From Algimonas arctica (GTDB lineage Bacteria > Pseudomonadota > Alphaproteobacteria > Caulobacterales > Maricaulaceae): 64,000 bases of DNA. The stretch covers positions 62,001 to 126,000 of the forward strand of contig NZ_BMZH01000002.1 in assembly GCF_014652695.1 (NCBI RefSeq), read 5' to 3'. Below are positions 1 through 9,471 of this stretch, piece after piece. The notes beneath the pieces were generated by a model that was not told the origin of the DNA, did not search any database, and worked only from the letters and a program-made list of their open reading frames with translations. The position numbers were made by a program, and so were the translations under genes. Within the stretch, counting starts at the first letter, position 1. Every line of letters begins with the position of its first letter.

Positions 1-481
1 ACAAATTTACGCGTTCCCCAATGTACCGAATGTTCAAGCCAACATGCAGCAAAGCTTTGAGGCCGGTTACGACCTCGCGCATGAAGTCGAGACATGGTCC
101 GAATACGACGTCACCCGCGCAGGCGGTATCCGGGCGGTCTGCCCGCCATATGCCCGCTTCCCGTTCGAAGTCTGGCTCGTCCCTGAAACCCCTGTCAGAG
201 GGCCTTGGGATTTCACCCCTGAGCAAGCCGAGGGGTTTGCTCATCTACTCGGCGACATAACTCGTCGCTACGACGCTCACTTCGAAGGTCCGACAGCCTA
301 TATGTTGACCCTTCATGCCGCGCCGCGATCAGCAAAAGACTGGCAGTTCACCGCGCAGTTTTACCCGCTGCTGCGGGCGCCCGGGCGGATTAAATATTTA
401 GCCAGTGTCGAGCAGGGCACTGGCATGTTTACCGTGGATGTTATGCCAGAATCCGCCGCATCAATTTTGAAAGCCCTTTGA
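1..481 (+). CDS. galT: Galactose-1-phosphate uridylyltransferase, C-terminal part (5' end outside window)
   Basis: The reading frame is open from base 2 and begins with QIYAFPNVP, which matches the region just after the HPHGQ active-site motif of GalT; the catalytic histidines therefore lie just outside the window. Downstream residues keep the GalT pattern (CPPYARFPFE, then a run rich in aromatic residues, and FYPLLR near the end). GalT exchanges UMP between UDP-glucose and galactose-1-phosphate in the Leloir pathway, in the cytoplasm. Its stop codon overlaps the galK start by one base (TGATG), so the two are translationally coupled. An ATG at 44 is internal, not the real start. Confidence 0.88.
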   Translation, partial: QIYAFPNVPNVQANMQQSFEAGYDLAHEVETWSEYDVTRAGGIRAVCPPYARFPFEVWLVPETPVRGPWDFTPEQAEGFAHLLGDITRRYDAHFEGPTAYMLTLHAAPRSAKDWQFTAQFYPLLRAPGRIKYLASVEQGTGMFTVDVMPESAASILKAL

Positions 482-1542
482 TGAAAATTGAGACGACTTT
501 CACTGAGGCGTTTGGGGCCCCTGCGACACTGGTCCGTTTCACACCCGGGCGGGTCAACTTGATCGGTGAACATACGGATTATAATGGCGGCTTTGTGCTT
601 CCAACCGCGCTTGAACTTGGCGTGCACACGGCCATCCGCGCACGCGAGGATGACATCATTCGCGTGGCCTCAGTCAGTTTTGAGGACATCGCCGTTCGGA
701 CTCTCGGCGATCCGGCGTCAGGACATTGGGCTGATTACGCTGTTGGTGCGGTGACCGAAGCCCGTCGCGCAGGCTGGATAACGCACGGAGTCGATGTGGC
801 CCTCTCGTCCACCCTGCCGATTGGATCCGGCCTTTCGTCATCGTCAGCCGTGATCGTCGGAGTCTTAAAACTCCTGCGTGATCTGCAATCCATCACGGTC
901 AGCAATGTCGATTTAGCGATCATGGCACGGCGCGTAGAGACCGACTTCATCGGCATGCCCTGTGGAATCATGGATCAGATGGCGATCGTCTTGGCCCGCC
1001 CCGGTGAGGCATTATTTCTGAACACACATACGCTGGCGTACGACCTCATCACGCTGCCGGATGATCCCGTGATCGCCGTCTTGCATTCCGGTGTTCACCG
1101 GAGCTTGGCTGAGGGCCGTTACAAAGAGCGTAAGGAAGAGTGCGACCGTATCAAAGACAGACTCGGTCGAGAGGATATTTGCCGCGCGACGATGAAGGAT
1201 GTTGACGCCATCGCCGACCCGCGCCTGCGCCGACGGGCACGGCACTTAGTGTCCGAACAGACCCGCACCCAACAGGTGGCCAACGCCCTCACCTCAAATG
1301 ACACTCAAGCGATTGGACCGTTGATGATTGCGAGCCATAATTCCATGCGTGACGATTTCGAGATTACAACGCCCGAACTGGACCTGTTGGTCGCAACCGC
1401 TGTCAGGGAAGGCGCGCTCGGCGCGCGCATGACTGGGGGTGGTTTTGGTGGATGTATCGTCGCGCTTGTCCCGCGCGCGCGTTTATTACCGTGGCGCGAC
1501 GCCGTCTTAAAACACCACCCGCAAGCGTTTCATGTCGCTTAA
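481..1542 (+). CDS. galK: Galactokinase
   Basis: A 353-residue GHMP-family kinase that phosphorylates galactose at C1 using ATP. The galactokinase signature GRVNLIGEHTDYNGG lies at about residues 22-36. The ATP-binding loop PIGSGLSSSSA is near residues 115-125 and the third GHMP motif GARMTGGGFGG near 320. Length is slightly shorter than the usual 380-390 residues but all motifs are present. The start is the ATG at 481, overlapping the galT stop; a TTG three bases earlier is also possible. With galT it makes UDP-galactose for the polysaccharide genes that follow. No galE is visible nearby. Confidence 0.95.
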   Translation: MKIETTFTEAFGAPATLVRFTPGRVNLIGEHTDYNGGFVLPTALELGVHTAIRAREDDIIRVASVSFEDIAVRTLGDPASGHWADYAVGAVTEARRAGWITHGVDVALSSTLPIGSGLSSSSAVIVGVLKLLRDLQSITVSNVDLAIMARRVETDFIGMPCGIMDQMAIVLARPGEALFLNTHTLAYDLITLPDDPVIAVLHSGVHRSLAEGRYKERKEECDRIKDRLGREDICRATMKDVDAIADPRLRRRARHLVSEQTRTQQVANALTSNDTQAIGPLMIASHNSMRDDFEITTPELDLLVATAVREGALGARMTGGGFGGCIVALVPRARLLPWRDAVLKHHPQAFHVA

Positions 1543-1545
1543 GAC

Positions 1546-1576
1546 AGAGGCCCTGAGCTCCCCAAATTTGGCCTCT
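1546..1576 (+). terminator. Possible weak terminator after galK
   Basis: An inverted repeat AGAGGCC...GGCCTCT (7 bp stem, 17-base loop) starts just after the galK stop codon. The following sequence (TAAAC) is not a good T-tract, so termination is uncertain. Confidence 0.35.
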
Positions 1577-1650
1577 TAAACTAGGTCTCCCTTAAACTCG
1601 ACCTCGAGGCCAGTCTCCGCCGCAACCGCCTTAAAGCGAGCAATTAGATT

Positions 1651-3489
1651 TTACGGAGACTGAGGGGACCACGCCCTGTCCGCAAATGCGCATTGCCCGC
1701 TTAGATATGTGTCTGCGTAAGCCACTGTCTTGGCGTCAATCGCGTTAGCATTCAGTATTTGCGTCAAACTATCCGGTGTTTCGAACGCCCCAATAACTGT
1801 CGGAACAGTCGAAATGTCCAGAATCTGTCCTTGGTTCGGCCCGATGAAATCCAGTATATATTGGTACTTAATCGTGGTTCGGGTTGAGGCGACATATTTC
1901 ACGACGGATACGGGCTCACTCGCATTAAACCCGCTCACTTCATAATAGCCATAATTGATAATCTGATCGTTGAATATACCGCTGCAATTTTTAGGCAGGC
2001 TAATGACGGCGTGCGCATAAGACTGCGGCTGTAGCATATAATTGACCAAGCCACTCCCTGCACGCGGGTTACTGACATGGGCCAAGCTACGTTGCGCGAC
2101 CCACTTCACAGACGGATGATCCAAAATGAGCAATAGCTGACGGTTTCGATCAAATTTCAGCGCTGCGCGCAAATCCAGTTGAAGCGCCCGCACCATTTGA
2201 TTGCCGGTGTTCAAATCCGCCGGAACGGCGAGGGCTTTGTGAGCCGAAAAGCCTGTCGCAATCAGGCCTGAGAGCAGATAAATTTGCGGGTGCAATAAGG
2301 CCTGCCCTATCACATCCCGACGTAGGTTTCCCTTGAATGATCGTGTGACCAAGAGCGTGCGGAGATAGGCCGAAACCACCAATATACCCGCAGACCATAA
2401 GCCCCAAAATGCAAACACCCAGATGAAATAGTAACGCGCTTGTTGCGCTGCGGAGGGGGAAGACGACACCAGCGTGTAGGGAACTGGCGACCATATCAGG
2501 ACAGCCAAAGCGAAGGCAATGAGACTGATGACGGGCGTCCGAATGACCCGAACTCCATACGCGAGAAATCGTTCGTCGGAATGGCGCGACGGGATCGCAA
2601 ATAATACGGCCACGCCTCCGCCTATGAATGCGACAAGGGTAACCGCCCACCAGAGCCAGACTGACAGGTTCGGACTGGTTTCACTGACGCCGTTGATCAT
2701 AAATTGAACGTAATTTGTGGTCGCTTGCCCGAGATTGATAACCCCCATACGAGACGCCCCGGCTTCACCTGTGGCAACAACAAAAACCGCGTATGCTGTG
2801 ACGGCGAGGAGAAGACCTCTGACCAGCCGCCTCCGTCCGGGAAAGAGAACTACAGCGGCGAACGCAAGCGCTGTTGTCACGGTTGACGAACTCTGCACTT
2901 CTGTCGTGAGGATAAACAAGATGGCGGCAAGGGGGATGACAACCAGCGACAAGGCTTCGTCCCGCATCAAAAACGCAATAATAGTCAAGGAAATGATGAA
3001 AAAGAACGCGTCGCCCGCGACATAGGAAATGTTGATACCGTTTGGCACACTCCAGATAAACGCCGTCAAATAAGGCAAGGACGCCGCCATGAAAGCGATT
3101 GATTTCGTCACACCGAGATAGCGCGTCAAAAGATTGTAAAGAAGGGCTGACCCCCCGCATATATACACGACCACAATGAACAGGCGCGCCAAGAGGGGCG
3201 ATCCAAATGTCGCCAAATGGGACAGTAGATTTTCGCGAAAGGCGTTGAAATAATAGACAGCGCCAAACCAGCTTTTATTGTAATATTCGAACGTTGTATT
3301 CATCTGGAATGCATCGTCGTGGATCACCCCGGCATAGCCATTGATCAGAACGATATTGGGAAGAAAAACGAGAGCAAAAAGTGCCAGATATATACTGACT
3401 TGACTGTCTTCGATCCGTGAGGGGCCAAGACCATTTCGCATGTTGCTTATCATGCGTGGCTCCATATGTTTCTTCGCTATAATTAGCAA
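1651..3489 (-). CDS. Polytopic membrane protein of unknown function, GT-C-like
   Basis: A 612-residue protein with about ten to eleven hydrophobic segments between residues 33 and 420, followed by a soluble C-terminal part of roughly 170 residues that is probably periplasmic. A short loop after the first membrane segment contains HDDAFQMN. An acidic pair in the first loop is typical of GT-C glycosyltransferases and GtrII-like proteins, which use polyprenyl-phosphate sugars. I do not recognise a specific family. The start is uncertain: further ATGs lie at residues 9, 13 and 17. It sits alone between galK and a divergently read acetyltransferase and is plausibly a glycan-modifying transferase. 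Confidence 0.75.
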   Translation of the reverse strand: MLIIAKKHMEPRMISNMRNGLGPSRIEDSQVSIYLALFALVFLPNIVLINGYAGVIHDDAFQMNTTFEYYNKSWFGAVYYFNAFRENLLSHLATFGSPLLARLFIVVVYICGGSALLYNLLTRYLGVTKSIAFMAASLPYLTAFIWSVPNGINISYVAGDAFFFIISLTIIAFLMRDEALSLVVIPLAAILFILTTEVQSSSTVTTALAFAAVVLFPGRRRLVRGLLLAVTAYAVFVVATGEAGASRMGVINLGQATTNYVQFMINGVSETSPNLSVWLWWAVTLVAFIGGGVAVLFAIPSRHSDERFLAYGVRVIRTPVISLIAFALAVLIWSPVPYTLVSSSPSAAQQARYYFIWVFAFWGLWSAGILVVSAYLRTLLVTRSFKGNLRRDVIGQALLHPQIYLLSGLIATGFSAHKALAVPADLNTGNQMVRALQLDLRAALKFDRNRQLLLILDHPSVKWVAQRSLAHVSNPRAGSGLVNYMLQPQSYAHAVISLPKNCSGIFNDQIINYGYYEVSGFNASEPVSVVKYVASTRTTIKYQYILDFIGPNQGQILDISTVPTVIGAFETPDSLTQILNANAIDAKTVAYADTYLSGQCAFADRAWSPQSP

Positions 3490-3639
3490 GAAACATGGGC
3501 CTCGCTGGGATCAGAGACATCAAGTGGCATGTCTTGTCGTGATTTTACGGATTTGTGCCGTTAAAGAAGGGTTGAGTCCTAAATTAGATGTTAGGCGACC
3601 TGTGAAACATCACCGCAGACATTTTGAGAAAGCCTTGCC

Positions 3640-4347
3640 ATGAGCTTGAAAATTTTGCTTTGGGGAACTGGAAGTCAGGCCCGACTTATTGCCGCCATGA
3701 TCAAAGAGCAGCAGCTGGGCGAGATAGTCGGGGTTTTCGACGAGGCTAGTGACGACATCTTCCCTGAAACGGGACACATACCACTGCAAACCGTCGAAGA
3801 ATTGCACGCATTAGTTCAGCAAGTGACGCATTTCTCGATCGGGGTTGGCGGACATTATGGGTTTGCGCGCCATATGATTGCCAACACCCTTCGTCGTCAG
3901 GGCTTAACGGGTTTGGACGTCATTCATTCGACAGCCTATCTGGACCCGAGCTGCGAACTTGGTGATGGATTGCTGGTTATGCCGTCTGTCACGGTCAACA
4001 AATTTGTTGAAATTGGCCCGGATACCACGCTCAATACAGGCGCCACGATCGATCATGAAAGCCGTATCGGAGCGGGTTGCCATATTATGGGGGCCGCGGC
4101 CCTGGCGGGCCGCGTTACCATCGAAGATTTTGTGACGATCGGAACTAACGCCACAATTCTCCCGGATGTCACAATCGGCCGGGGCGCCTATGTTGGCGCC
4201 GGGGCCGTCGTCACACGCGATGTTGGTGAAAATATGGTTGTGGCCGGTGTCCCTGCAAAGCCCATAAAAGAAGCGTCCCATCCTGTCAGGGACGCTATTT
4301 TAACGGCCTTAGATACTCAATCGTCAGAGACGAGACCTCTGACATAA
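3640..4347 (+). CDS. NeuD/PglD-type sugar O- or N-acetyltransferase
   Basis: A 235-residue protein with an N-terminal nucleotide-sugar-binding Rossmann-like part ([12 protein letters not shown] at residues 4-15) and a C-terminal left-handed beta helix of hexapeptide repeats from about residue 100. It ends in the family-typical [11 protein letters not shown]. Proteins of this family transfer acetyl from acetyl-CoA to an amino or hydroxyl group of a nucleotide-linked sugar. Because it faces rfbA and a WecE-like aminotransferase, N-acetylation of dTDP-Fuc4N is a reasonable role, doing the job WecD does in enterobacteria; this is inference. Its 3' end overlaps rfbA by 31 bases tail to tail, and a terminator hairpin lies inside the coding end. 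Confidence 0.85.
   Translation: MSLKILLWGTGSQARLIAAMIKEQQLGEIVGVFDEASDDIFPETGHIPLQTVEELHALVQQVTHFSIGVGGHYGFARHMIANTLRRQGLTGLDVIHSTAYLDPSCELGDGLLVMPSVTVNKFVEIGPDTTLNTGATIDHESRIGAGCHIMGAAALAGRVTIEDFVTIGTNATILPDVTIGRGAYVGAGAVVTRDVGENMVVAGVPAKPIKEASHPVRDAILTALDTQSSETRPLT
4272..4301 (-). terminator. Bidirectional terminator hairpin inside convergent gene ends
   Basis: A perfect 8-bp stem AGCGTCCC/GGGACGCT with a 9-base loop at 4272-4296. On the minus strand it comes about 20 bases after the rfbA stop and is followed by TCTTTTA. On the plus strand it is followed by ATTTT but lies within the last codons of the acetyltransferase gene. Best read as the terminator of the wecE-rfbA operon. Confidence 0.6.
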
Positions 4348-5195
4348 ATCATATAGTCGCTCTTACTGCGCGTATCGACCATTTTGCTTAGCGCCTCCTT
4401 GGTCAACCAGCCTTTCATCAAGCCGATTTCCTCAAGACATGCGATTTTCAAGCCTTGGCGTTTCTCGATGGTGGCAACGAATTGTGAGGCGTCGAGTAAA
4501 CTGTCGTGCGTGCCGGAATCGAGCCATGCAAAGCCGCGACCCAATAGTTTTACCTTCAAGGCCCCTGCCTGAAGATAGTCATTATTGACCGATGTGATTT
4601 CCAGCTCACCCCGGTGAGACGGCTCCACAGCCTTTGCAATTTCGCTGACACGATTGTCGTAAAAGTAAAGACCCGTCGCGGCGTAATCGCTTTTCGGCTT
4701 TTCCGGTTTTTCTTCCAACGAGACGACATTGAAGTTGTCATCAAATTCCACCACGCCGAAACGCTCCGGGTCCGTCACTTGATAACCGAAGATGACGGCA
4801 CCGCCCTCCGTCTCGACAGTTTTAACGGCGTCCTGCAAAAGCGGCATGAAGCTCTGGCCGTAGAAAATATTATCGCCCAAAACGAGCGCAGCTGTGTCGT
4901 CACCAATAAAATCTTCACCGATGATAAAGGCTTCGGCCAGTCCATTGGGTGCCGCCTGAACAGCATAGGTCAAATCCACACCAAAGCGGGACCCATCACC
5001 AAGCAGCCGTTTAAACTGACTCTGATCTTCCGGGGTCGTGATAATCATAATTTCACGAATGCCCGCCAGCATCAGCACAGAGAGCGGGTAATAGATCATC
5101 GGCTTGTCGTGCACCGGTAATAATTGTTTGGACACGGCAATGGTAACGGGGTGAAGGCGCGTTCCCGCGCCGCCAGCAAGGATAATACCCTTCAC
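4317..5195 (-). CDS. rfbA: Glucose-1-phosphate thymidylyltransferase
   Basis: A 292-residue RmlA/RfbA protein that joins dTTP and glucose-1-phosphate to give dTDP-glucose. The nucleotide-binding loop is at the very N-terminus ([14 protein letters not shown]), followed by [17 protein letters not shown] and the metal/substrate segment [10 protein letters not shown] near residue 108. The length matches the family. It follows the aminotransferase with a 4-base ATGA overlap, so the two form one operon. The next enzyme, dTDP-glucose 4,6-dehydratase (RmlB), is not encoded in the window and must be supplied elsewhere. Confidence 0.95.
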   Translation of the reverse strand: MKGIILAGGAGTRLHPVTIAVSKQLLPVHDKPMIYYPLSVLMLAGIREIMIITTPEDQSQFKRLLGDGSRFGVDLTYAVQAAPNGLAEAFIIGEDFIGDDTAALVLGDNIFYGQSFMPLLQDAVKTVETEGGAVIFGYQVTDPERFGVVEFDDNFNVVSLEEKPEKPKSDYAATGLYFYDNRVSEIAKAVEPSHRGELEITSVNNDYLQAGALKVKLLGRGFAWLDSGTHDSLLDASQFVATIEKRQGLKIACLEEIGLMKGWLTKEALSKMVDTRSKSDYMIYVRGLVSDD

Positions 5196-6313
5196 GAAAA
5201 AATCTCCTGCGCTGACGTTATGATATGAGACACCTCATCATCGGTCAGCGACACATAAAGCGGCAATCGAATTAAACGTTCTTTGGCCATATTGGTGGCG
5301 TCCATCGGTCCCGACACGCGGCCGTGTTTTTTACCCATTTCCGCTTCGTGCAAAGGCTCATAATGCGAGGTGGCATGAATACCGCGCGCTTTGAACGCCT
5401 CCAAATAAGTCTGCTTGTCCCCGGGCGACATAATAAAGAATATATGGCCGTTATGCTCCATTCGGGGATCTGTCGGAGGCTTGGATGTTTGCAGTCCCAA
5501 CCCCTTCAAACCGTCATAATAGCGATTCCAGATCGACAACCGACGCGTGTGTAACGCTTCGATTCCGGAGAGCTGCCCCCATAAATAGGCCATCTGCAAC
5601 TCGCTGGGGAGCATGCTGGAGCCCATATCGCGCCACGTATATTTGTCGATATCACCGCGGAAAAACGCCGACCGATCCGTACCCTTTTCGCGGAACACCT
5701 CGGCGCGGTGAACAAAATCAAGATTATTGACGAACAAAAGCCCGCCTTCGCCGCCCGACGTAAAATTCTTTGTTGTGTGAAAACTGATGGCACCGAAGTC
5801 GCCAATCGTGCCCAAAGGCTTGCCATCATATCGGCTCATCAAGCCTTGTGCGGCATCCTCAATCACAAACAGATCATGCGCGCGCGCGATCGCCATGATC
5901 TCATCCATTTGGCACGGCATGCCCGCATAATGAACGGGGGCAATAGCGGTCGTGCGGTCGGTAATCGCGTCTTTAATATGCTTGGGATCAATATTGATGG
6001 TCTCAGGATCGACATCAACAAAGACGATCTTGCCACCCCGCAGCACGAACGCATTGGCCGTAGAAACGAAAGTATAGCTCGGCATGATAATCTCATCGCC
6101 GGGCTTTGTATTAATCAGGAAAGCCGCCATTTCGAGCGCGTGCGTGCAGGACGGCGTTAATAAGGCTGCGGCATTCCCGTATTCACGGAACCATGCCGAG
6201 CACTTCTTGGTAAAGGCGCCATCGCCGCCTAATTGCCGCGACGCAATGGCCGTTTTCACATGGTCAATTTCGTCGCCAGTTACGGCAGCCTTACAAAACG
6301 GTATCACGGACAT
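5192..6313 (-). CDS. wecE: dTDP-4-amino-4,6-dideoxygalactose transaminase (WecE/RffA-like)
   Basis: A PLP-dependent DegT/DnrJ/EryC1 aminotransferase of 373 residues from the chosen ATG at 6313 ([11 protein letters not shown]); an in-frame start 33 bases upstream also exists. Similarity to WecE is strong by eye along the length: [56 protein letters not shown] and the PLP lysine in [14 protein letters not shown]. WecE converts dTDP-4-keto-6-deoxyglucose to dTDP-4-amino-4,6-dideoxy-D-galactose with glutamate as amino donor. It is coupled to rfbA and divergent from gmd. Confidence 0.9.
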   Translation of the reverse strand: MSVIPFCKAAVTGDEIDHVKTAIASRQLGGDGAFTKKCSAWFREYGNAAALLTPSCTHALEMAAFLINTKPGDEIIMPSYTFVSTANAFVLRGGKIVFVDVDPETINIDPKHIKDAITDRTTAIAPVHYAGMPCQMDEIMAIARAHDLFVIEDAAQGLMSRYDGKPLGTIGDFGAISFHTTKNFTSGGEGGLLFVNNLDFVHRAEVFREKGTDRSAFFRGDIDKYTWRDMGSSMLPSELQMAYLWGQLSGIEALHTRRLSIWNRYYDGLKGLGLQTSKPPTDPRMEHNGHIFFIMSPGDKQTYLEAFKARGIHATSHYEPLHEAEMGKKHGRVSGPMDATNMAKERLIRLPLYVSLTDDEVSHIITSAQEIFS

Positions 6314-6678
6314 GCCCCTGTCAGAATTAGGAAGAGCGCCTGACATATACCGATCACCTTGGCAATCTATTCTGATTCAAAACTTGTCAGATTACCTCGT
6401 TTGAAATCGGCAAACTCAATAGAGAATTTAGCGCTCTATGAATGGACAGGCCCGTGTCGAAATATATTGGCAGGGACGCATGCCTGACACTGTTTCATGT
6501 CCCTAATTGTTGAACCGCGTGAGCACCTGCACGCAAAGCACATATAGCGTCTAGCGCGTTGTATTTTTCTCTCGGCACACCTTTAAGTAACCCTGAAGTC
6601 AAACTTCTTGAAAGTCAGACCTGAGACCAATAAAGGGGCGCAAAATTGGCGCAACTTAATCTTAGAAACGGTAGTATC
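6314..6678. promoter_or_regulatory. Divergent intergenic region between wecE and gmd
   Basis: About 365 bases with no plausible gene, lying between two outward-reading operons. It must hold promoters for both. I could not assign -35/-10 boxes with confidence. The fragment next to gmd contains a possible ribosome-binding purine run shortly before the ATG at 6679. Confidence 0.4.
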
Positions 6679-7746
6679 ATGAGCAAGACAGCTCTCATCA
6701 CAGGTGTGACAGGACAAGACGGGGCGTATCTCGCGCGGCTCTTGATCGACAAAGGCTACACGGTTCACGGCGTCAAACGCCGGTCCTCCTCTTTCAACAC
6801 ATCGCGGATCGACGATATCTATCAAGATCCACACAGTGATGATCCCAAGCTCATTTTGCATTATGGCGATCTGACCGACTCAACGAACCTCATCCGTTTG
6901 GTGCAGGAAACTAAGCCGGACGAAATCTACAATCTGGGAGCGCAATCCCACGTTCAGGTCAGCTTCGACACGCCGGAATATACCGCCAATAGTGACGCCG
7001 TCGGCACACTCCGTTTGCTCGAAGCGATCCGCATTTTGAAAATGGAAGACAAAACGCGCTTCTACCAAGCGTCAACATCAGAGCTTTACGGATTGGTGCA
7101 AGAAGTCCCGCAAAGCGAGACGACACCTTTTTATCCCCGTAGCCCGTATGCGGCGGCGAAAATGTACGCCTATTGGATCACGATCAACTACCGTGAAGCC
7201 TATGGCATGTTTGCGACGAACGGCATTCTGTTCAACCATGAAAGCCCGCTTCGCGGCGAAACATTCGTGACGCGGAAGATCACCCGCGCCGTGTCCGCCA
7301 TTCACCTTGGCATTCAGGACACGCTTTATCTCGGCAATCTCGACGCACAACGCGACTGGGGCCACGCCAAGGATTATGTCGAAGGCATGTGGCGTATTCT
7401 TCAGCATGACAAGCCGGATGATTTCGTCTTGGGCACCGGCGAAATGCATACGGTTCGCGCCTTTGTCGAAGCCGCCTTCGCCCATGTTGATCGCAAGATC
7501 GAATGGTCGGGCAAAGGGATTGATGAAGTTGGCCGCGATGCAGAGTCCGGCGCCATTATGGTTCGGGTTGATCCGCGTTACTTCCGCCCAACGGAAGTCG
7601 AGCAGCTTCTGGCGAACCCAGCCAAAGCCAAAAGAGATTTGGGCTGGGTGGCAACAACAACATTCCAAGGTCTTGTGTCCGACATGATGGCCGCCGATTT
7701 ATTGCAAGTCGCCAAAGAAATGGACCGTAAGAACCGCTATGACTGA
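6679..7746 (+). CDS. gmd: GDP-mannose 4,6-dehydratase
   Basis: An extended short-chain dehydrogenase of 355 residues from the ATG at 6679; an in-frame TTG 33 bases upstream is less likely. It has the NAD(P) loop [14 protein letters not shown], the GMD-specific [13 protein letters not shown], the catalytic STSELYG with [13 protein letters not shown], and the substrate segment [18 protein letters not shown]. It oxidises and dehydrates GDP-mannose to GDP-4-keto-6-deoxymannose in the cytoplasm. The gene overlaps fcl by eight bases, so both steps to GDP-L-fucose are co-translated. Confidence 0.97.
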   Translation: MSKTALITGVTGQDGAYLARLLIDKGYTVHGVKRRSSSFNTSRIDDIYQDPHSDDPKLILHYGDLTDSTNLIRLVQETKPDEIYNLGAQSHVQVSFDTPEYTANSDAVGTLRLLEAIRILKMEDKTRFYQASTSELYGLVQEVPQSETTPFYPRSPYAAAKMYAYWITINYREAYGMFATNGILFNHESPLRGETFVTRKITRAVSAIHLGIQDTLYLGNLDAQRDWGHAKDYVEGMWRILQHDKPDDFVLGTGEMHTVRAFVEAAFAHVDRKIEWSGKGIDEVGRDAESGAIMVRVDPRYFRPTEVEQLLANPAKAKRDLGWVATTTFQGLVSDMMAADLLQVAKEMDRKNRYD

Positions 7747-8719
7747 TCAGGCCTTCAATCAGGATGACCTTGGGCGCGGCCCTTATGATTTGACCGGAAA
7801 GCGCGTCTGGGTTGCTGGACACCGCGGTATGGTTGGCGCGGCACTCGTGCGTCGATTGGGCTCTGAATCCGTGGCCGAGATTATCACGGCCGGACGGGAT
7901 CAAGTTGATTTGACCCGTCAGGATCAGGTCGAAAGCTGGCTCGGCAAAACGAAACCCGATGCGATTATTGTTGCGGCGGCAAAAGTCGGTGGAATTCTAG
8001 CGAACGACACTTATCCGGCAGATTTTCTCTATGAGAATCTCATGATTGAGGCAAATATCATCAAGGCTGCAGCAGACTTAGGCACGGAAAAGATGCTATT
8101 TCTGGGTTCGTCTTGCATCTATCCAAAATTTGCCGAACAGCCGATCAAAGAGGAATCACTTCTGACCGGGTCGTTGGAAGCAACGAATGAATGGTATGCG
8201 ATTGCAAAGATCGCCGGCATTAAATTATGTCAGGCCTACCGTAAGCAATATGGCCACGATTTCATTTCCGGCATGCCGACCAACCTTTATGGTCCCTATG
8301 ATAATTTTGATTTGAAATCGTCCCACGTCCTGCCCGCCCTGATCCGAAAAGCAGATGCGGCCAAGACCAATGACGATGATGCCCTTGAAGTTTGGGGCAC
8401 AGGCACACCGAAGCGGGAATTCCTTTATGTCGAGGATCTGGCCGACGCGTGTATTTTCTTGCTGAAAAACTATTCAGGCTATGACCATGTCAATATTGGC
8501 TACGGCGATGATGTGACAATCCGGGAGTTGGCCGAGACTGTCCAACGTGTGGTCGGCTTTGAAGGCGAACTTCGTTTCGACACATCAAAACCCGACGGCA
8601 CACCGCGCAAACTGATGAGCTCCGAGCGGCTGCGGTCGATGGGCTGGACGCCTACGACAGACCTGGAAACGGGCATCCGTCAGGCGTATGATTGGTATCT
8701 GGACAATGCGGCGGATTAA
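7739..8719 (+). CDS. fcl: GDP-L-fucose synthase
   Basis: A 326-residue epimerase/reductase (also called WcaG) that turns GDP-4-keto-6-deoxymannose into GDP-L-fucose with NADPH. Visible motifs are the nucleotide loop [14 protein letters not shown], the conserved [25 protein letters not shown], the catalytic tyrosine and lysine in [18 protein letters not shown], and LYGPYDNFD. It has about 18 residues before the Rossmann fold, slightly longer than the E. coli enzyme. The start overlaps the gmd stop. The next gene is on the other strand and ends 14 bases downstream. Confidence 0.97.
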   Translation: MTDQAFNQDDLGRGPYDLTGKRVWVAGHRGMVGAALVRRLGSESVAEIITAGRDQVDLTRQDQVESWLGKTKPDAIIVAAAKVGGILANDTYPADFLYENLMIEANIIKAAADLGTEKMLFLGSSCIYPKFAEQPIKEESLLTGSLEATNEWYAIAKIAGIKLCQAYRKQYGHDFISGMPTNLYGPYDNFDLKSSHVLPALIRKADAAKTNDDDALEVWGTGTPKREFLYVEDLADACIFLLKNYSGYDHVNIGYGDDVTIRELAETVQRVVGFEGELRFDTSKPDGTPRKLMSSERLRSMGWTPTTDLETGIRQAYDWYLDNAAD

Positions 8720-8733
8720 CCCGCTCTCTTGAA

Positions 8734-9468
8734 CTAGAACAAGTCCGAGAATATAGAGCGCCTAAAGAAGGACTGGACCTCGGCCCAGTTCTCAATTCCC
8801 TCGGCGTGGGGTGTTCGGTTTAAAGCCTCGAACCGATCCGGATACTCCATCGGGTCAGCACCTAAGAAACCCAAGCCCCGGTTCATTTCGCTATTAAAGT
8901 TTCGACGCAAGTCATCGAACTTTACGGTTATCGCGCCGTCCCCACCAAATGTTGCCTGCAGCCACGCATAATAAGCATAATTGCGGGACATATGCGCAAA
9001 CGCGTCCTGCACGTTGACGATCAACGGTTTTGCATGTTTATCACGCTGCGTTTGACTTAGTTTTGGAGTTGGATGCCAGACACCCGACTGACGCGCGCGC
9101 AGACTACTGACATAAACATCGAATACATTATCGCGCACCAAAATAATCCGCTTCAAACGTTTATGGTGACGAAGGTAGGGCCAAATCGAAGCCTGCAACG
9201 CTGTTGAGCGCATGTGAAATGGGAAAATTTTAAACCCAACGGATATGTCCGAATCCTCAAGGGTTTGCCCCCATCGGGATTGGCTCAAAAAGGCCACGGG
9301 GTCCTCACCATTTTGGTAAACTATGTCATTGATAGCATGTCTGTTAGCTTCCGTTTCAAAGAAAATCTCACTGAAAGACTCGATAGAAGGATGCTCTGAA
9401 AGGGATTGCCCCAAAAGCTCTGTCCCCGTTCATCCAACCGAAAGGAGGATGTGATTATCACGCGTCAT
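8734..9468 (-). pseudogene. Sulfotransferase-like gene interrupted by one in-frame TGA
   Basis: The frame runs from an ATG at 9466-9468 to 8734 and would give about 244 residues. It reads MTRDNHILLSVG, then TGA at 9430-9432, then TGTELLGQSLSEHPSI. This is the PAPS 5'-phosphosulfate loop of Stf0/LPS-type sulfotransferases (usually R-S/T-G-T-x-L-L), with the stop exactly where an arginine is expected; CGA to TGA is a single C-to-T change. The rest of the frame is open and carries a 3'-phosphate-binding-like segment ILVRDNVFDVYVSSLRARQ. The ATG is only three bases after the stop of the upstream methyltransferase. A re-start at the internal TTG (9414) would lack the cofactor loop. Confidence 0.75.
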
Positions 9469-9471
9469 TTG

